Source of the DNA: Natronolimnobius sp. AArcel1
Lineage (GTDB): Archaea; Halobacteriota; Halobacteria; Halobacteriales; Natrialbaceae
NCBI RefSeq assembly: GCF_011043775.1
Contig: NZ_JAAKXY010000006.1
Coordinates: forward strand, 372,001 to 436,000
Reading direction: 5' to 3'
Length of the DNA: 64,000 bases
The position numbers and the translations under genes are program-made. This document shows, piece by piece, positions 30,243 through 37,223 of this stretch; position 1 is the first letter of the stretch, and each line of letters begins with the position of its first letter. A model generated the notes under the pieces. That model was not told the origin of the DNA, ran no database searches, and saw nothing but the letters and a program-made list of their open reading frames with translations.

Positions 30243-30716
30243 TTAGACGCCCTCCTCGCCATCCGCTTCATCCTCCTCAGTAGCCGACTCATCCGCAGCG
30301 ACCAGTTCGTAGGCGTGTTCGCTCATCTCGTCCTCCGCAAAGACAAAGACACGGCCGTCGACGAGTGAGAGATCCGCCTCGACGCGAATCGAGTACGCCT
30401 CCGTCGTAACGCTGACGCCCGGAAACAGCACCTCCTCGTCGTTCGCCTCGAGCATCACGCGGCCGACGCCGGTCGTCTCGAGGATGTTGTCGTGGGTGTC
30501 GCGGTCGTTGACGTACGTCATGACGCCTTCGATGCCGTCGGGATCGGTGACGAGAACATGGACGTCCTTGCCAGGCGGCGTTGTAATCGCCCGTTCGACG
30601 GGTTGTGGTGGCCCGTGGTAGAACACATCCCGGCCGTCGAGATACTCGACGACGATCCCACCCTCGACGAAGTCGACGCCGATCGTACTCGGCGCAACGT
30701 TGTTGCGTGCGCTCAT
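30243..30716 (-). CDS. Conserved haloarchaeal protein (DUF5796-like)
   Basis: This 157-residue soluble beta-rich protein starts MSARNNVAPSTIGVDF and contains VEYLDGRDVFYHGPPQPVE, VLVTDPDGIEGVMTYVND and FVFAEDEMSEHAYELV, ending in a Glu/Asp-rich tail. These segments match what I recall of haloarchaeal DUF5796; the biological role is unknown. A much longer upstream extension was rejected because it lies over the promoter of the shikimate kinase gene. It is paired with the 81-residue gene downstream. Confidence 0.82.
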   Translation of the reverse strand: MSARNNVAPSTIGVDFVEGGIVVEYLDGRDVFYHGPPQPVERAITTPPGKDVHVLVTDPDGIEGVMTYVNDRDTHDNILETTGVGRVMLEANDEEVLFPGVSVTTEAYSIRVEADLSLVDGRVFVFAEDEMSEHAYELVAADESATEEDEADGEEGV

Positions 30717-30821
30717 TATCCCGTCTTCGACTGGTATCGGGAAAAGCCGTGTGTTTGACCGGAAGGGGGCGACCGAATCGCAATCGCCAGCCGTAAATAC
30801 ACGCTGTGTGAGTGTGTCACC

Positions 30822-31694
30822 ATGGACGGCCGCGCCGTTGCACCCGCCGCCGGGACGGTTCTTAACGCACTCGCGACCGGAGTCGGCTCCGCGTTCGCAA
30901 TCGACCTCGAGACGACCGCCACCGTCGAACTCACCGACGACGGCGAGTACGTCGGCGAGGTCGATGGCCAGCCCGACGCCGATACGACACTCGTCGAGCG
31001 CTGTGCTGAATTCACGATCGAGGAGTACGCAGACCGCGCCGGATTGAACGCCGACACAGTCGGTGCCCGTATCCAAACCGAAAGCGAGGTTCCGATGGCC
31101 TCCGGCCTAAAAAGCTCGAGCGCCGCAGCCAACGCGACGGTTCTGGCCACGCTTGACGCCCTCGAGATTGGCGACGCCATCGACCGGATCGACGCCTGCC
31201 GACTTGGCGTTCGCGCCGCTCGCGATGCCGGCGTCACCGTCACCGGCGCGTTCGACGACGCAAGCGCCAGCATGCTCGGCGGCGTCACCGTCACGAACAA
31301 TTTGGGCGACGAACTGCTCGCCCGTGAAGCGGTCCAGTGGGACGCACTCGTCTACACCCCACCGGAGCGCGCCTACAGCGCCGACACCGACGCCGCAGCC
31401 TGCGAACGAATCGCGCCGATGGCCCGACTCGTCGAAGAACTCGCACTCGATGGCCGCTACGGCGAGGCCATGACCGTCAACGGCTTCGCGTTCTGTGGCG
31501 CCCTCGAGTTCTCGGCCGCCCCGATGGTCGAAGCCCTCCCCAATGTCGACGGCGTCTCCCTCTCTGGAACCGGCCCGAGCTACGTCGCCGTCGGCGACCG
31601 CGAGACACTCGAGGCGGTCCAAGAGAAGTGGGCCGCCCGCGACGGAACGACACGATTACTGCAAACGCGAACGGACGGCACACATATACAATGA
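30822..31694 (+). CDS. aroK: Archaeal shikimate kinase (GHMP superfamily)
   Basis: It phosphorylates shikimate using ATP, the fifth step of the chorismate pathway. Archaea use a GHMP kinase, unrelated to bacterial AroK. The 290 residues show the GHMP ATP loop PMASGLKSSSAAANA (91-105), the N-terminal AVAPAAGTVLNALATG and the C-terminal motif LSGTGPSYVAVG. The gene overlaps the next one as ATGA, coupling it to chorismate mutase, which acts at the branch towards Phe and Tyr. Confidence 0.95.
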   Translation: MDGRAVAPAAGTVLNALATGVGSAFAIDLETTATVELTDDGEYVGEVDGQPDADTTLVERCAEFTIEEYADRAGLNADTVGARIQTESEVPMASGLKSSSAAANATVLATLDALEIGDAIDRIDACRLGVRAARDAGVTVTGAFDDASASMLGGVTVTNNLGDELLAREAVQWDALVYTPPERAYSADTDAAACERIAPMARLVEELALDGRYGEAMTVNGFAFCGALEFSAAPMVEALPNVDGVSLSGTGPSYVAVGDRETLEAVQEKWAARDGTTRLLQTRTDGTHIQ

Positions 31695-32014
31695 CTCGAG
31701 ACGACACAGCCACAGACGGCGGCACAGAGCAGCGAACCCCCGACGAGATGAGCCTCGACGAACTCCGCGAGGAGATCCAGACTATCGACCGCGAAATCGT
31801 CGAACTGATCGCCCAGCGAACCTACGTCGCAGATACTATTGCACAGGTCAAAGACGAGCGAGACCTTCCGACCACCGACGAGAAACAAGAAGAGCAGGTC
31901 ATGGCTCGAGCAGGGAACAACGCAGAGCAGTTTGATGTGGATGCGAATCTGGTGAAGGCGATCTTCCGGCTGTTGATCGAGTTGAACAAGGTTGAGCAAA
32001 GGGATAGTAGATAG
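31691..32014 (+). CDS. Chorismate mutase, AroQ type
   Basis: It converts chorismate to prephenate for Phe and Tyr synthesis. The 107 residues form the AroQ three-helix pattern: LDELREEIQTIDREIVELIA, RTYVADTIAQVKDERDLP with the active-site Arg and Lys, and a C-terminal helix ending LLIELNKVEQRDSR. The start overlaps the shikimate kinase stop (ATGA). The last 39 bases are one of three related copies of this gene end (the others at 32998 and 33777), so the present 3' end may have been supplied by an inserted cassette. Confidence 0.95.
   Translation: MTRDDTATDGGTEQRTPDEMSLDELREEIQTIDREIVELIAQRTYVADTIAQVKDERDLPTTDEKQEEQVMARAGNNAEQFDVDANLVKAIFRLLIELNKVEQRDSR
31976..32014 (+). repeat. Chorismate mutase 3'-end repeat, copy A (within the gene)
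   Basis: It codes for IELNKVEQRDSR and a stop as the intact end of the gene. By hand count it matches copy B at 27 of 39 bases and copy C at 28 of 39. The differences are largely at third codon positions, as expected for diverged coding sequence. Confidence 0.8.
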
Positions 32015-32322
32015 CACTAATCGAGTTTCTAAGCGCGTGTAACGCCCAATAAGCGATTAGAAATCGTCCGGTTGCTGTTCAGTTGGTTCGTGTTGAACGA
32101 ATTGAGCAGTAGACCGATCACCAGAACCAGCGGACACTACACGTGCGAATCGAACACGCGCATTCGCGCGAACGAGCGGTCCGAAGGACCCGGTAGTGAG
32201 CGCGATTCGCCGGTCGAGCGAAGCGAGACCGGCTTTTTGGCATGAACGGGTTTTCGTCGAGCGGTGCGCGAAGCGCACCCGAGGCGAAAAGAGGTTCGCC
32301 TATACTGATCACAGTGGACACG
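32015..32322 (+). other. Non-coding, hairpin-rich segment between chorismate mutase and the MazF gene
   Basis: I see no gene here. Several hairpins are visible: GGTCC-GAA-GGACC at 32178-32190; a 7-base stem GCCGGTC/GACCGGC at 32209-32233 followed by five T; and GGTGCGC-GAA-GCGCACC at 32263-32279, extended by TTTTCGTC/GGCGAAAA to 32251-32290. An imperfect CTAATCG/CGATTAG pair lies at 32017-32023 and 32054-32060. The T-run after the second stem could end plus-strand transcripts. GAGCGAAGCGAG-type stems are also familiar as dispersed intergenic sequence in haloarchaea. Confidence 0.6.
32209..32238 (+). terminator. Hairpin plus T-run, possible terminator
   Basis: A 7-base GC-rich stem with an 11-base loop is followed directly by TTTTT. 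On the plus strand it would lie about 200 bases downstream of the chorismate mutase stop. Archaeal termination mostly relies on T-tracts, so the assignment is tentative. Confidence 0.35.
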
Positions 32323-32676
32323 TCAGTCCAGTCCGAGGCTCAATGTTAACGCTTCGTCCACTGCCTCCATCGACTCTGTGTCGAGGCTTCCAAGCACCGA
32401 GCGAATCCGTTTTTCGATGGAAACGACACGAACTTGATCGAGGCGAATCGAGGAATCTTTCTCGAGCGGCGAGTCCGCTGCTTCGACGAGGACCTCGAAC
32501 GGATAGCCTCGATATGTCCTCGTTGCAGGTGCAACGATAGTCGTACTAGCATTTTTATTCCCAACGTCGTTCTGGACGACTACCGCAGGACGAGTTTTCT
32601 TCATTTCGTGTCCTTCAGCGGGATCGAGTCGAACGATAACCACGTTGCCGCGACGAATTTCCGAGTCCTCGCTCAT
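32323..32676 (-). CDS. MazF/PemK-type toxin
   Basis: This 117-residue protein of the MazF/PemK family is expected to be an mRNA-cleaving toxin. It has the N-terminal RRGNVVIVRLDPAEGHEMKK, KKTRPAVVVQNDVGN with the family RP(A/V)V(I/V)VQ segment, then TTIVAPATRTYRGYPFEV and LDQVRVVSIEKRI. All typical parts are present, so it may be active. Its start overlaps the antitoxin gene by 4 bases. The pair lies between chorismate-mutase-end copies A and B. Confidence 0.92.
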   Translation of the reverse strand: MSEDSEIRRGNVVIVRLDPAEGHEMKKTRPAVVVQNDVGNKNASTTIVAPATRTYRGYPFEVLVEAADSPLEKDSSIRLDQVRVVSIEKRIRSVLGSLDTESMEAVDEALTLSLGLD

Positions 32677-32912
32677 TTATTCAGTCCGTCCCACGCCTCG
32701 TCCGACGCTTCATTCCACTCTTCCGCAAACTCTTCCGCACTCTCCGAAGCTTCGCGGTACGCGGCAGCCAGTTCATCTTCGTCGGGATGGCCAGATTCCA
32801 CCTTGACGACGGCGACGGTCACACGCTTGTTCGCGTACTCCGTTCCGAGATAGATTCGACCTCGGTCATCGGTCTCGTTAGTTCGTAGGTCCCGAGCATC
32901 TACTTTCGTCAT
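32673..32912 (-). CDS. Antitoxin of the MazF pair
   Basis: This 79-residue acidic protein begins MTKVDARDLRTNETDDRGRI, followed by YLGTEYANKRVTVAVVKVES, a short beta part of AbrB/MazE-like character. A helical acidic tail with AAAYREASESAEEFAEEW would wrap the toxin. Position directly upstream of and overlapping MazF is the main evidence for the function. The start fits the putative TATA box 27 bases upstream. Confidence 0.8.
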   Translation of the reverse strand: MTKVDARDLRTNETDDRGRIYLGTEYANKRVTVAVVKVESGHPDEDELAAAYREASESAEEFAEEWNEASDEAWDGLNK

Positions 32913-32935
32913 GTTACCGACTTGGCCCTACGGCT

Positions 32936-32962
32936 GAATAAGTATTGCCCACTATTACCCAC
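32936..32962 (-). promoter_or_regulatory. Putative promoter and operator of the MazF pair
   Basis: Read on the minus strand, AATACTTATTC (32936-32945) is centred about 27 bases before the antitoxin ATG, the right spacing for a TATA box of a leaderless transcript. Directly upstream are two tandem 10-base repeats differing at one base, TATTGCCCAC and TATTACCCAC on the plus strand (32943-32952 and 32953-32962). Antitoxins commonly bind such repeats to repress their own operon; that role is inferred. Confidence 0.45.
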
Positions 32963-32997
32963 GGTAGATATTTTCTGTGACTCGTACCATGGATTTC

Positions 32998-33036
32998 ATC
33001 TACTTGAACAAAGTAGAGCAGCGTGAGGATAGGTAA
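32998..33036 (+). repeat. Chorismate mutase 3'-end repeat, copy B (fragment)
   Basis: It reads IYLNKVEQREDR then a stop, preceded in frame only by a short MDF. It matches copy C at 31 of 39 bases. It is a stranded C-terminal end of a chorismate mutase gene lying between two toxin modules, like the displaced attachment end left by an insertion into a gene's 3' end. Confidence 0.75.
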
Positions 33037-33055
33037 CACTCGGCATAGGCCTATG

Positions 33056-33439
33056 TCATTCATCAGCCGGTTCTAACGGGACTCGTTCCACCTCGATGTC
33101 CTCGTAATCTTTCTCCGATGAGAGCACGTTTAGCGTACGTGTTTCTGCAGTCGCGGCGTGGAACGCATCGAACGCCGTCATTCCCTCGTCGTAGTAGTTG
33201 ACGGCCTTCAGAACGATTTGTCGTTCTTCCTCGTCTCGGACAGGAACGAGTTCGAGCAAATTTGCCACGAGTGGGACGTAATCAAACTCGTACCGTTCTC
33301 GGGCGAGAAGGAGTTCGAGATAGGAGAATGCTGACGTTTCTACGTCGTACTCGTCGAGTGCTTCTTCTGCTGATTGCTGCAACCAGTCCGAGTCTTTGGC
33401 AAGTGCAAGTAAAAAGTCAGTTTCGACGTAGACCGTCAT
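33056..33439 (-). CDS. PIN-domain toxin (VapC-like)
   Basis: This 127-residue PIN-domain protein is a probable ribonuclease toxin. It begins MTVYVETDFLLALAKDSDWL, where VETDFL stands for the usual D-x-N/S-x-L opening acidic motif, with Glu and Asp available. The middle acidic residues are in FSYLELLLARERYEFD and the third site in MTAFDAFHAATAE. The first metal position is less canonical (ETD) than in classic VapC. It overlaps the AbrB-type antitoxin by 4 bases. The module lies between gene-end copies B and C. Confidence 0.88.
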   Translation of the reverse strand: MTVYVETDFLLALAKDSDWLQQSAEEALDEYDVETSAFSYLELLLARERYEFDYVPLVANLLELVPVRDEEERQIVLKAVNYYDEGMTAFDAFHAATAETRTLNVLSSEKDYEDIEVERVPLEPADE

Positions 33440-33681
33440 CTATCGTCCCCGTTCTCGCGGGCCTCGGCTTTCGCTTCTGCTTCGATGTCCACCCGAATAT
33501 CGTCGATGGACGCGTCACGTAACTCGCCTGCCGCTTCGCGGACCGCAGCGAGCGGGTCGTCCGCAACCGGAACAAGTTCGATTCTATCCTCGTACGTGAC
33601 GATATGGTACTTTTCACCGTATTTTTCTCGTACGTCTTTGGGGATGTACAGCCTCCCCTGCCCGTCCGTTTTTGCTGACAT
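33436..33681 (-). CDS. AbrB/SpoVT-like antitoxin of the PIN pair
   Basis: This 81-residue protein has an N-terminal swapped-hairpin AbrB domain, MSAKTDGQGRLYIPKDVREKY followed by HIVTYEDRIELVPV, and a C-terminal helical toxin-binding tail rich in Glu and Ala. I used the ATG ending at 33681 because the AbrB fold begins there. Overlap with the PIN gene and this domain pairing are typical of archaeal VapBC-like systems. Confidence 0.88.
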   Translation of the reverse strand: MSAKTDGQGRLYIPKDVREKYGEKYHIVTYEDRIELVPVADDPLAAVREAAGELRDASIDDIRVDIEAEAKAEARENGDDR

Positions 33682-33776
33682 AGATATGACTATGATGCCA
33701 TAGACAAAGAATCTTACCACCAACAGGGAACCAATGGTACAGTCATCAGTTTTTATCTGTTCGCACATTGGATATT

Positions 33777-33815
33777 ATCTATCTGAACAAGGTCGAGCAG
33801 CGCGAGAATCGGTAG
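33777..33815 (+). repeat. Chorismate mutase 3'-end repeat, copy C (fragment)
   Basis: It reads IYLNKVEQRENR then a stop, preceded in frame by LDI. This is the outermost copy on this side; no fourth copy is visible up to 35.4 kb. Confidence 0.75.
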
Positions 33816-33918
33816 CAAACGATACTGGTTTCACGGATTTACTACTGTTTCTCCTCGCCAATAGCTTCAGCGTTCGGACGCCGAAACACCTACAGTAACA
33901 CGCAGGTAATACAAATGT

Positions 33919-34203
33919 ATGTCCGAAACGGCCACAAACAACGGCGACGACGAGATCGTCACGGTAAACTTTAAAGTCACACGGTCGTTTCTCAACGAGA
34001 TCGAAGACACGTGGCAAGGACGAGGATTTAACAGCCGGAGCGAATTTATTCGGTATACCTTACGCGATGCCGTCGAACACCCCACGTTCGACCGCGATGA
34101 GCTCGTTGCACTCCTCCAAGCGGAGGAGGACGTTCGTGAAGAACGGACGATGAGCGCCGAAGAAGCGCGCGAACGATTCGGTACTGGCGACACGAATGAG
34201 TGA
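33919..34203 (+). CDS. Ribbon-helix-helix antitoxin
   Basis: This 94-residue protein has a ribbon-helix-helix DNA-binding core: VTVNFKVTRSFLNEIEDTW, then FNSRSEFIRYTLRDAVE. An acidic C-terminal tail (LVALLQAEEDVREERTMSAE) should bind the toxin. Its stop overlaps the start of the RelE-like gene by 8 bases (ATGAGTGA). A short inverted repeat TTCGG-ACG-CCGAA lies about 40 bases upstream and could be an operator. The antitoxin appears intact although the toxin does not. Confidence 0.85.
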   Translation: MSETATNNGDDEIVTVNFKVTRSFLNEIEDTWQGRGFNSRSEFIRYTLRDAVEHPTFDRDELVALLQAEEDVREERTMSAEEARERFGTGDTNE

Positions 34204-34576
34204 CGACGGGTGGGCGTGGGAACTCGCATCGAGCGCACAGGACGACCTCAATGCGCTCAATCCGGACGAGCAGCAACGTATTATCGATAAACCCGAGGAA
34301 ATCGTCGATTCTCCGTGGCGCGACCCACCACGCCTACCACTCACTTCGCAGTTCGTGGATCACGATGTTCTCCGCTTACGTTTCCCAACAGCGTGTTCCT
34401 ATCCTGATAGATACCTGCAGCGTCTGAACGTTTCTTGTACTACCCTATCTGCTCTCGAGTGGAAGGCTATTGATCGCCAGTACGCCACGAAATCGGCGTT
34501 TCAGTGCTTACTGTTCGGAAGATTCGCGATGTTCCTCGAGCCAGTCGACGGCGAAATCGACGAGCGCCCGCTGTGA
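34196..34576 (+). pseudogene. RelE-family toxin, probably decayed
   Basis: The first 45 codons look like a haloarchaeal RelE/ParE toxin: WAWELASSAQDDLNALNPDE, then RIIDKPEEIVDSPWRDPP. After that the expected core (K-RVG-YR-, then a terminal HR--Y) is not found in this frame, nor clearly in the other two. The frame runs on to 126 codons, beyond the usual 85-95, and its end overlaps the tail of the convergent acetyltransferase gene by 69 bases. A Pro in DKPEEIV also sits in what should be a helix. A frameshift or deletion is likely; a divergent live toxin is less likely. Confidence 0.6.
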
Positions 34577-35329
34577 TGCGAGTGTTGCATTTGCAGCACC
34601 CACCGGTCCCTCGGTGACTCCGACGCAGCGTTCGAACGCCGCGCCGAGGTCGGCAAAGTCGTCTGTGTGACCGTCAAGGAGTGTGTACTCGACCATGACG
34701 CGCTCGCCGTCTCTGATGATCGGGACGCGATTGGTCGTCGTCTCGAGTGAGATTGCTGCACGGTGTTCGGCGAGGTGCAGCGACGTATTGGTTTCGTGGC
34801 CGGTGCCAAGCATCAGGACGCTGGCGTCGTGGTCGTACAGTCGCGCAAGTGGCGAGGATTCGCCGAGGCCGTAATCGAGGGCGTGGTCGCCGGTGATGGC
34901 GTCGGCGTCTGCACCCCACGCCGCAACGGAAACGGTCGGGTGGGCACTGCGGATAACACCGGGATAGTTTCGGAAGCATTCGGGAATCGCGCCCATGCCT
35001 CGAGTCGGTGTGGTCTCGGGGCGGTAGGCTGGCCGTTCCTCGCGGATGGTCTCGATCCAGTCGTCGGGGGCGGGAGGTGCTCCCCAGTCGGCTGGATTGG
35101 TGTACTGAGACGAGTGAGTTGGCATGACGAGCGTGCCAGCGTCAGTGAGTACGGTCTGGAGCGCCTCGATGACAGCAGGTGCGTCGCCACAGACCCAGCC
35201 GAGGGCGCTCAGTGACGAGTGGACAAACACGGTATCGCCGGCTCCAACACCGAGGTCACGGAGGTCGGAGACAAGAGAGGCAACGGTCGCTGGTTCTGCA
35301 ACGCGCGCAATCGCATCCGCTTCGCTCAT
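34508..35329 (-). CDS. Aminoglycoside N(3)-acetyltransferase family protein
   Basis: This 273-residue acetyl-CoA-dependent enzyme is of the AAC(3)/YokD family. Family segments are GDTVFVHSSLSALGWVCG, GTLVMPTHSSQYTNP, TRGMGAIPECFRNYPGVIRS and SAHPTVSVAAWG, with the catalytic His in the last. In archaea, which are naturally insensitive to many aminoglycosides, the true substrate is probably another amine. Lying just beyond the toxin island, it may be cargo or an old neighbour. Confidence 0.92.
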   Translation of the reverse strand: MSEADAIARVAEPATVASLVSDLRDLGVGAGDTVFVHSSLSALGWVCGDAPAVIEALQTVLTDAGTLVMPTHSSQYTNPADWGAPPAPDDWIETIREERPAYRPETTPTRGMGAIPECFRNYPGVIRSAHPTVSVAAWGADADAITGDHALDYGLGESSPLARLYDHDASVLMLGTGHETNTSLHLAEHRAAISLETTTNRVPIIRDGERVMVEYTLLDGHTDDFADLGAAFERCVGVTEGPVGAANATLASQRALVDFAVDWLEEHRESSEQ

Positions 35330-35473
35330 ACCTCGAGTGTCACAGGACGCGTAGTTGAATATTCGGGTGCCGTGAGACCGAAATGAACGGACTGGATAGA
35401 CAGTTTCTCGTCACGGTGACTCTCATCAAATGCTGAAAAATGATTGATACGCAGAGTTGGCAAACACGCATCT

Positions 35474-35944
35474 ATGTCCACGTTCGGTCGACGAGAGACG
35501 ACGGCGGATCGACGAGTGTGCCAGTTGCGAACCGACGGCGGCCAGAACCGAGCCGAAACGGATTCGACGCGCCAGAAGACGGAGACAGATGGCGTCACGA
35601 TTGCGTTCGAAGGACCAGAAACGGTACGCATTTCGGGCAATCTCGAGGACGTGTTGCTCGCGGTATGCTGGTGGGACGAGTCGGGACTCGTCGGGACGAT
35701 CACGGAACCGGTTGGCAGCGTTGACGGCGATCGAACCGTCACTGCATCATCAGCGTTCAGCGACGTCGAATTCGCCTACGGGCCGATTGTGACCGGTGTC
35801 GAGGGCTTTCGTGACCCAGGCCCCTCGGTTCCTGGCACAGGTGACGTTTCGGCTGTAAATCCGACTCTCGAGGCCTACATCGAGGCTGTTCGTGAGAGAC
35901 ACGCAGCTATCGACCTTGAGGAGCCGTTTCCCAATACCGACTAA
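35474..35944 (+). CDS. Conserved haloarchaeal protein of unknown function
   Basis: This 156-residue acidic soluble protein has a beta-rich middle: GVTIAFEGPETVRISGNLED, then LLAVCWWDESGLVGT. It continues with FSDVEFAYGPIVTGVEGFRD and a helical end. An alternative start lies at 35444; I prefer 35474 (MSTFGRR). It lies 40 bases before a UspA gene on the same strand and could be co-transcribed with it. I know no function. Confidence 0.68.
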   Translation: MSTFGRRETTADRRVCQLRTDGGQNRAETDSTRQKTETDGVTIAFEGPETVRISGNLEDVLLAVCWWDESGLVGTITEPVGSVDGDRTVTASSAFSDVEFAYGPIVTGVEGFRDPGPSVPGTGDVSAVNPTLEAYIEAVRERHAAIDLEEPFPNTD

Positions 35945-35984
35945 CTGTCGACCGAATTTTCAGTGTTGACAGCTGACGTAAGCT

Positions 35985-36386
35985 ATGTACGACGATATCC
36001 TCATCCCGACTGACGGCCGTGCGAACACCGAGCGCGCAATCGAGGAGGCAATTGACCTCGCAGGTGTCCACGGGGCAACCTTGCACGCGTTGTATATCAT
36101 CCACTCGAGTGCGATTGCGCCGGGAATGGAGTTCAGCGATCTCGAGGACGCCGGCAGCGAAGCCGTTGATTACGTCGCCGGACAGGCGGCCGAGGCTGGC
36201 GTCACCGACGTCGAGACGATGGTTCGCCACGGACTGCGCCACGAAGCAATTCTCGATTACGCACAGCAACACGGAATCGATCTGATCGTGATGGGGCGCA
36301 ATCGCGGTCTCGAGCGATTCCTGCGAACGAGTGTCTCGGAGCAGGTCTCGGCGGACGCAACCACGCCGGTGTTGATCGTCGAGTAG
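35985..36386 (+). CDS. Universal stress protein UspA family
   Basis: This 133-residue alpha/beta nucleotide-binding-type protein begins MYDDILIPTDGRANTERAIE and ends with the G-x2-G-x9-G(S/T)-like loop region VMGRNRGLERFLRTSVSEQV and TTPVLIVE. The loop is slightly changed (GRNRGLERFLRTSVS), so ATP binding is likely but not certain. It converges on a second Usp gene 20 bases away. Confidence 0.92.
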   Translation: MYDDILIPTDGRANTERAIEEAIDLAGVHGATLHALYIIHSSAIAPGMEFSDLEDAGSEAVDYVAGQAAEAGVTDVETMVRHGLRHEAILDYAQQHGIDLIVMGRNRGLERFLRTSVSEQVSADATTPVLIVE

Positions 36387-36405
36387 GGCTGCGACTGTGA
36401 CCGCG

Positions 36406-36783
36406 CTATAGTTCCGGAATTGGGACAACAACAACTGGGCGGGTCGTTTGCTCGAGCAGTGCCGTCGTCGTCGACCCGACGGTGGCGGTTGCAGCCGGAT
36501 TCCCGCTGTAAGCGCCGACGAGGAGTTCGTCAGCACCGATTTCGTCGGCAACTGCTGGCAATACCGACTCGGGACTACCTTCGTGGACAGCAGTTTCGAC
36601 GCTTCCAACGCCTGCGAGGCGGACTGGGGCGACAGTCAGGGCTTCTCGAGCATCTTGGGGGGCGGTTGTCTCGTCGACGGTGGCAACGACTGTGACGGCG
36701 TCGTCGCTTGTGGCACGGCCCTCGAGGTAGTCACAGAGTGCAGCGGTTGTGTGGACGGAATCGGTGCCGGCGAGATACTGCAT
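36406..36783 (-). CDS. UspA-like protein, divergent
   Basis: This 125-residue protein has the Usp fold but weaker motifs: MQYLAGTDSVHTTAALCDYL at the start, and DELLVGAYSGNPAATATVGS followed by TTRPVVVVPIPEL at the end. The nucleotide loop GAYSGNPAATATVGSTT keeps the glycine spacing. I used the ATG ending at 36783. The convergent arrangement with the plus-strand Usp is unusual but has no clear meaning. Confidence 0.8.
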   Translation of the reverse strand: MQYLAGTDSVHTTAALCDYLEGRATSDDAVTVVATVDETTAPQDAREALTVAPVRLAGVGSVETAVHEGSPESVLPAVADEIGADELLVGAYSGNPAATATVGSTTTALLEQTTRPVVVVPIPEL

Positions 36784-37223
36784 AAGAGAGGATAAACGCG
36801 GGCTGACCAATACCCTGCGGTCGGACGGTCGGTCTGTTCCACGCGTTTTCCGACTCAGAAAACGCCCTTGTAGCTCTATTATGGTCGCACCGAAAGGGAG
36901 TGATAGAGGCGTGTGATGCCCGACTGCGCACGTCTCGACACTGCCCGATCATCGATCGAACGACGACTGCTCTCCACACGACACGAGCTGCCCCACATAT
37001 CGTGTCTGGTCGTTTGATCACTTCCCCTCGTGGCTCGCCACCACGATTCCGTCGACCGCACTCGGGACACACTGCCCCACTCGTGTGCCGGGAACGGTCG
37101 ACTGTCTGCTCGTTCACTCGCTTCGGCCCTCACGATTGGTGGTTTCGATGTCGCATTTCTCCTGCGAGCAAGTCGCACCGCTCTGCCAGACAGCACCCAT
37201 AGCGCTACCAAAACTAACCAGCC
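36784..37223. other. Intergenic region without a recognisable gene
   Basis: This is about 440 bases between the Usp gene and the membrane-protein gene. Open frames here (for example 36879-37211 on the minus strand) are Arg- and Ser-rich, unlike the acidic proteins around them. I see no RNA gene. Confidence 0.5.

Noticed and set aside
33919-35329. Possible fourth chorismate-mutase end copy beyond the RelE pair
   Set aside because: I looked for another LNKVEQR-coding stretch on either strand up to about 35.4 kb and found none, so the series stops at copy C.
36879-37211. 110-codon minus-strand frame between the Usp and membrane-protein genes
   Set aside because: The Arg- and Ser-rich composition is typical of random frames in this genome.
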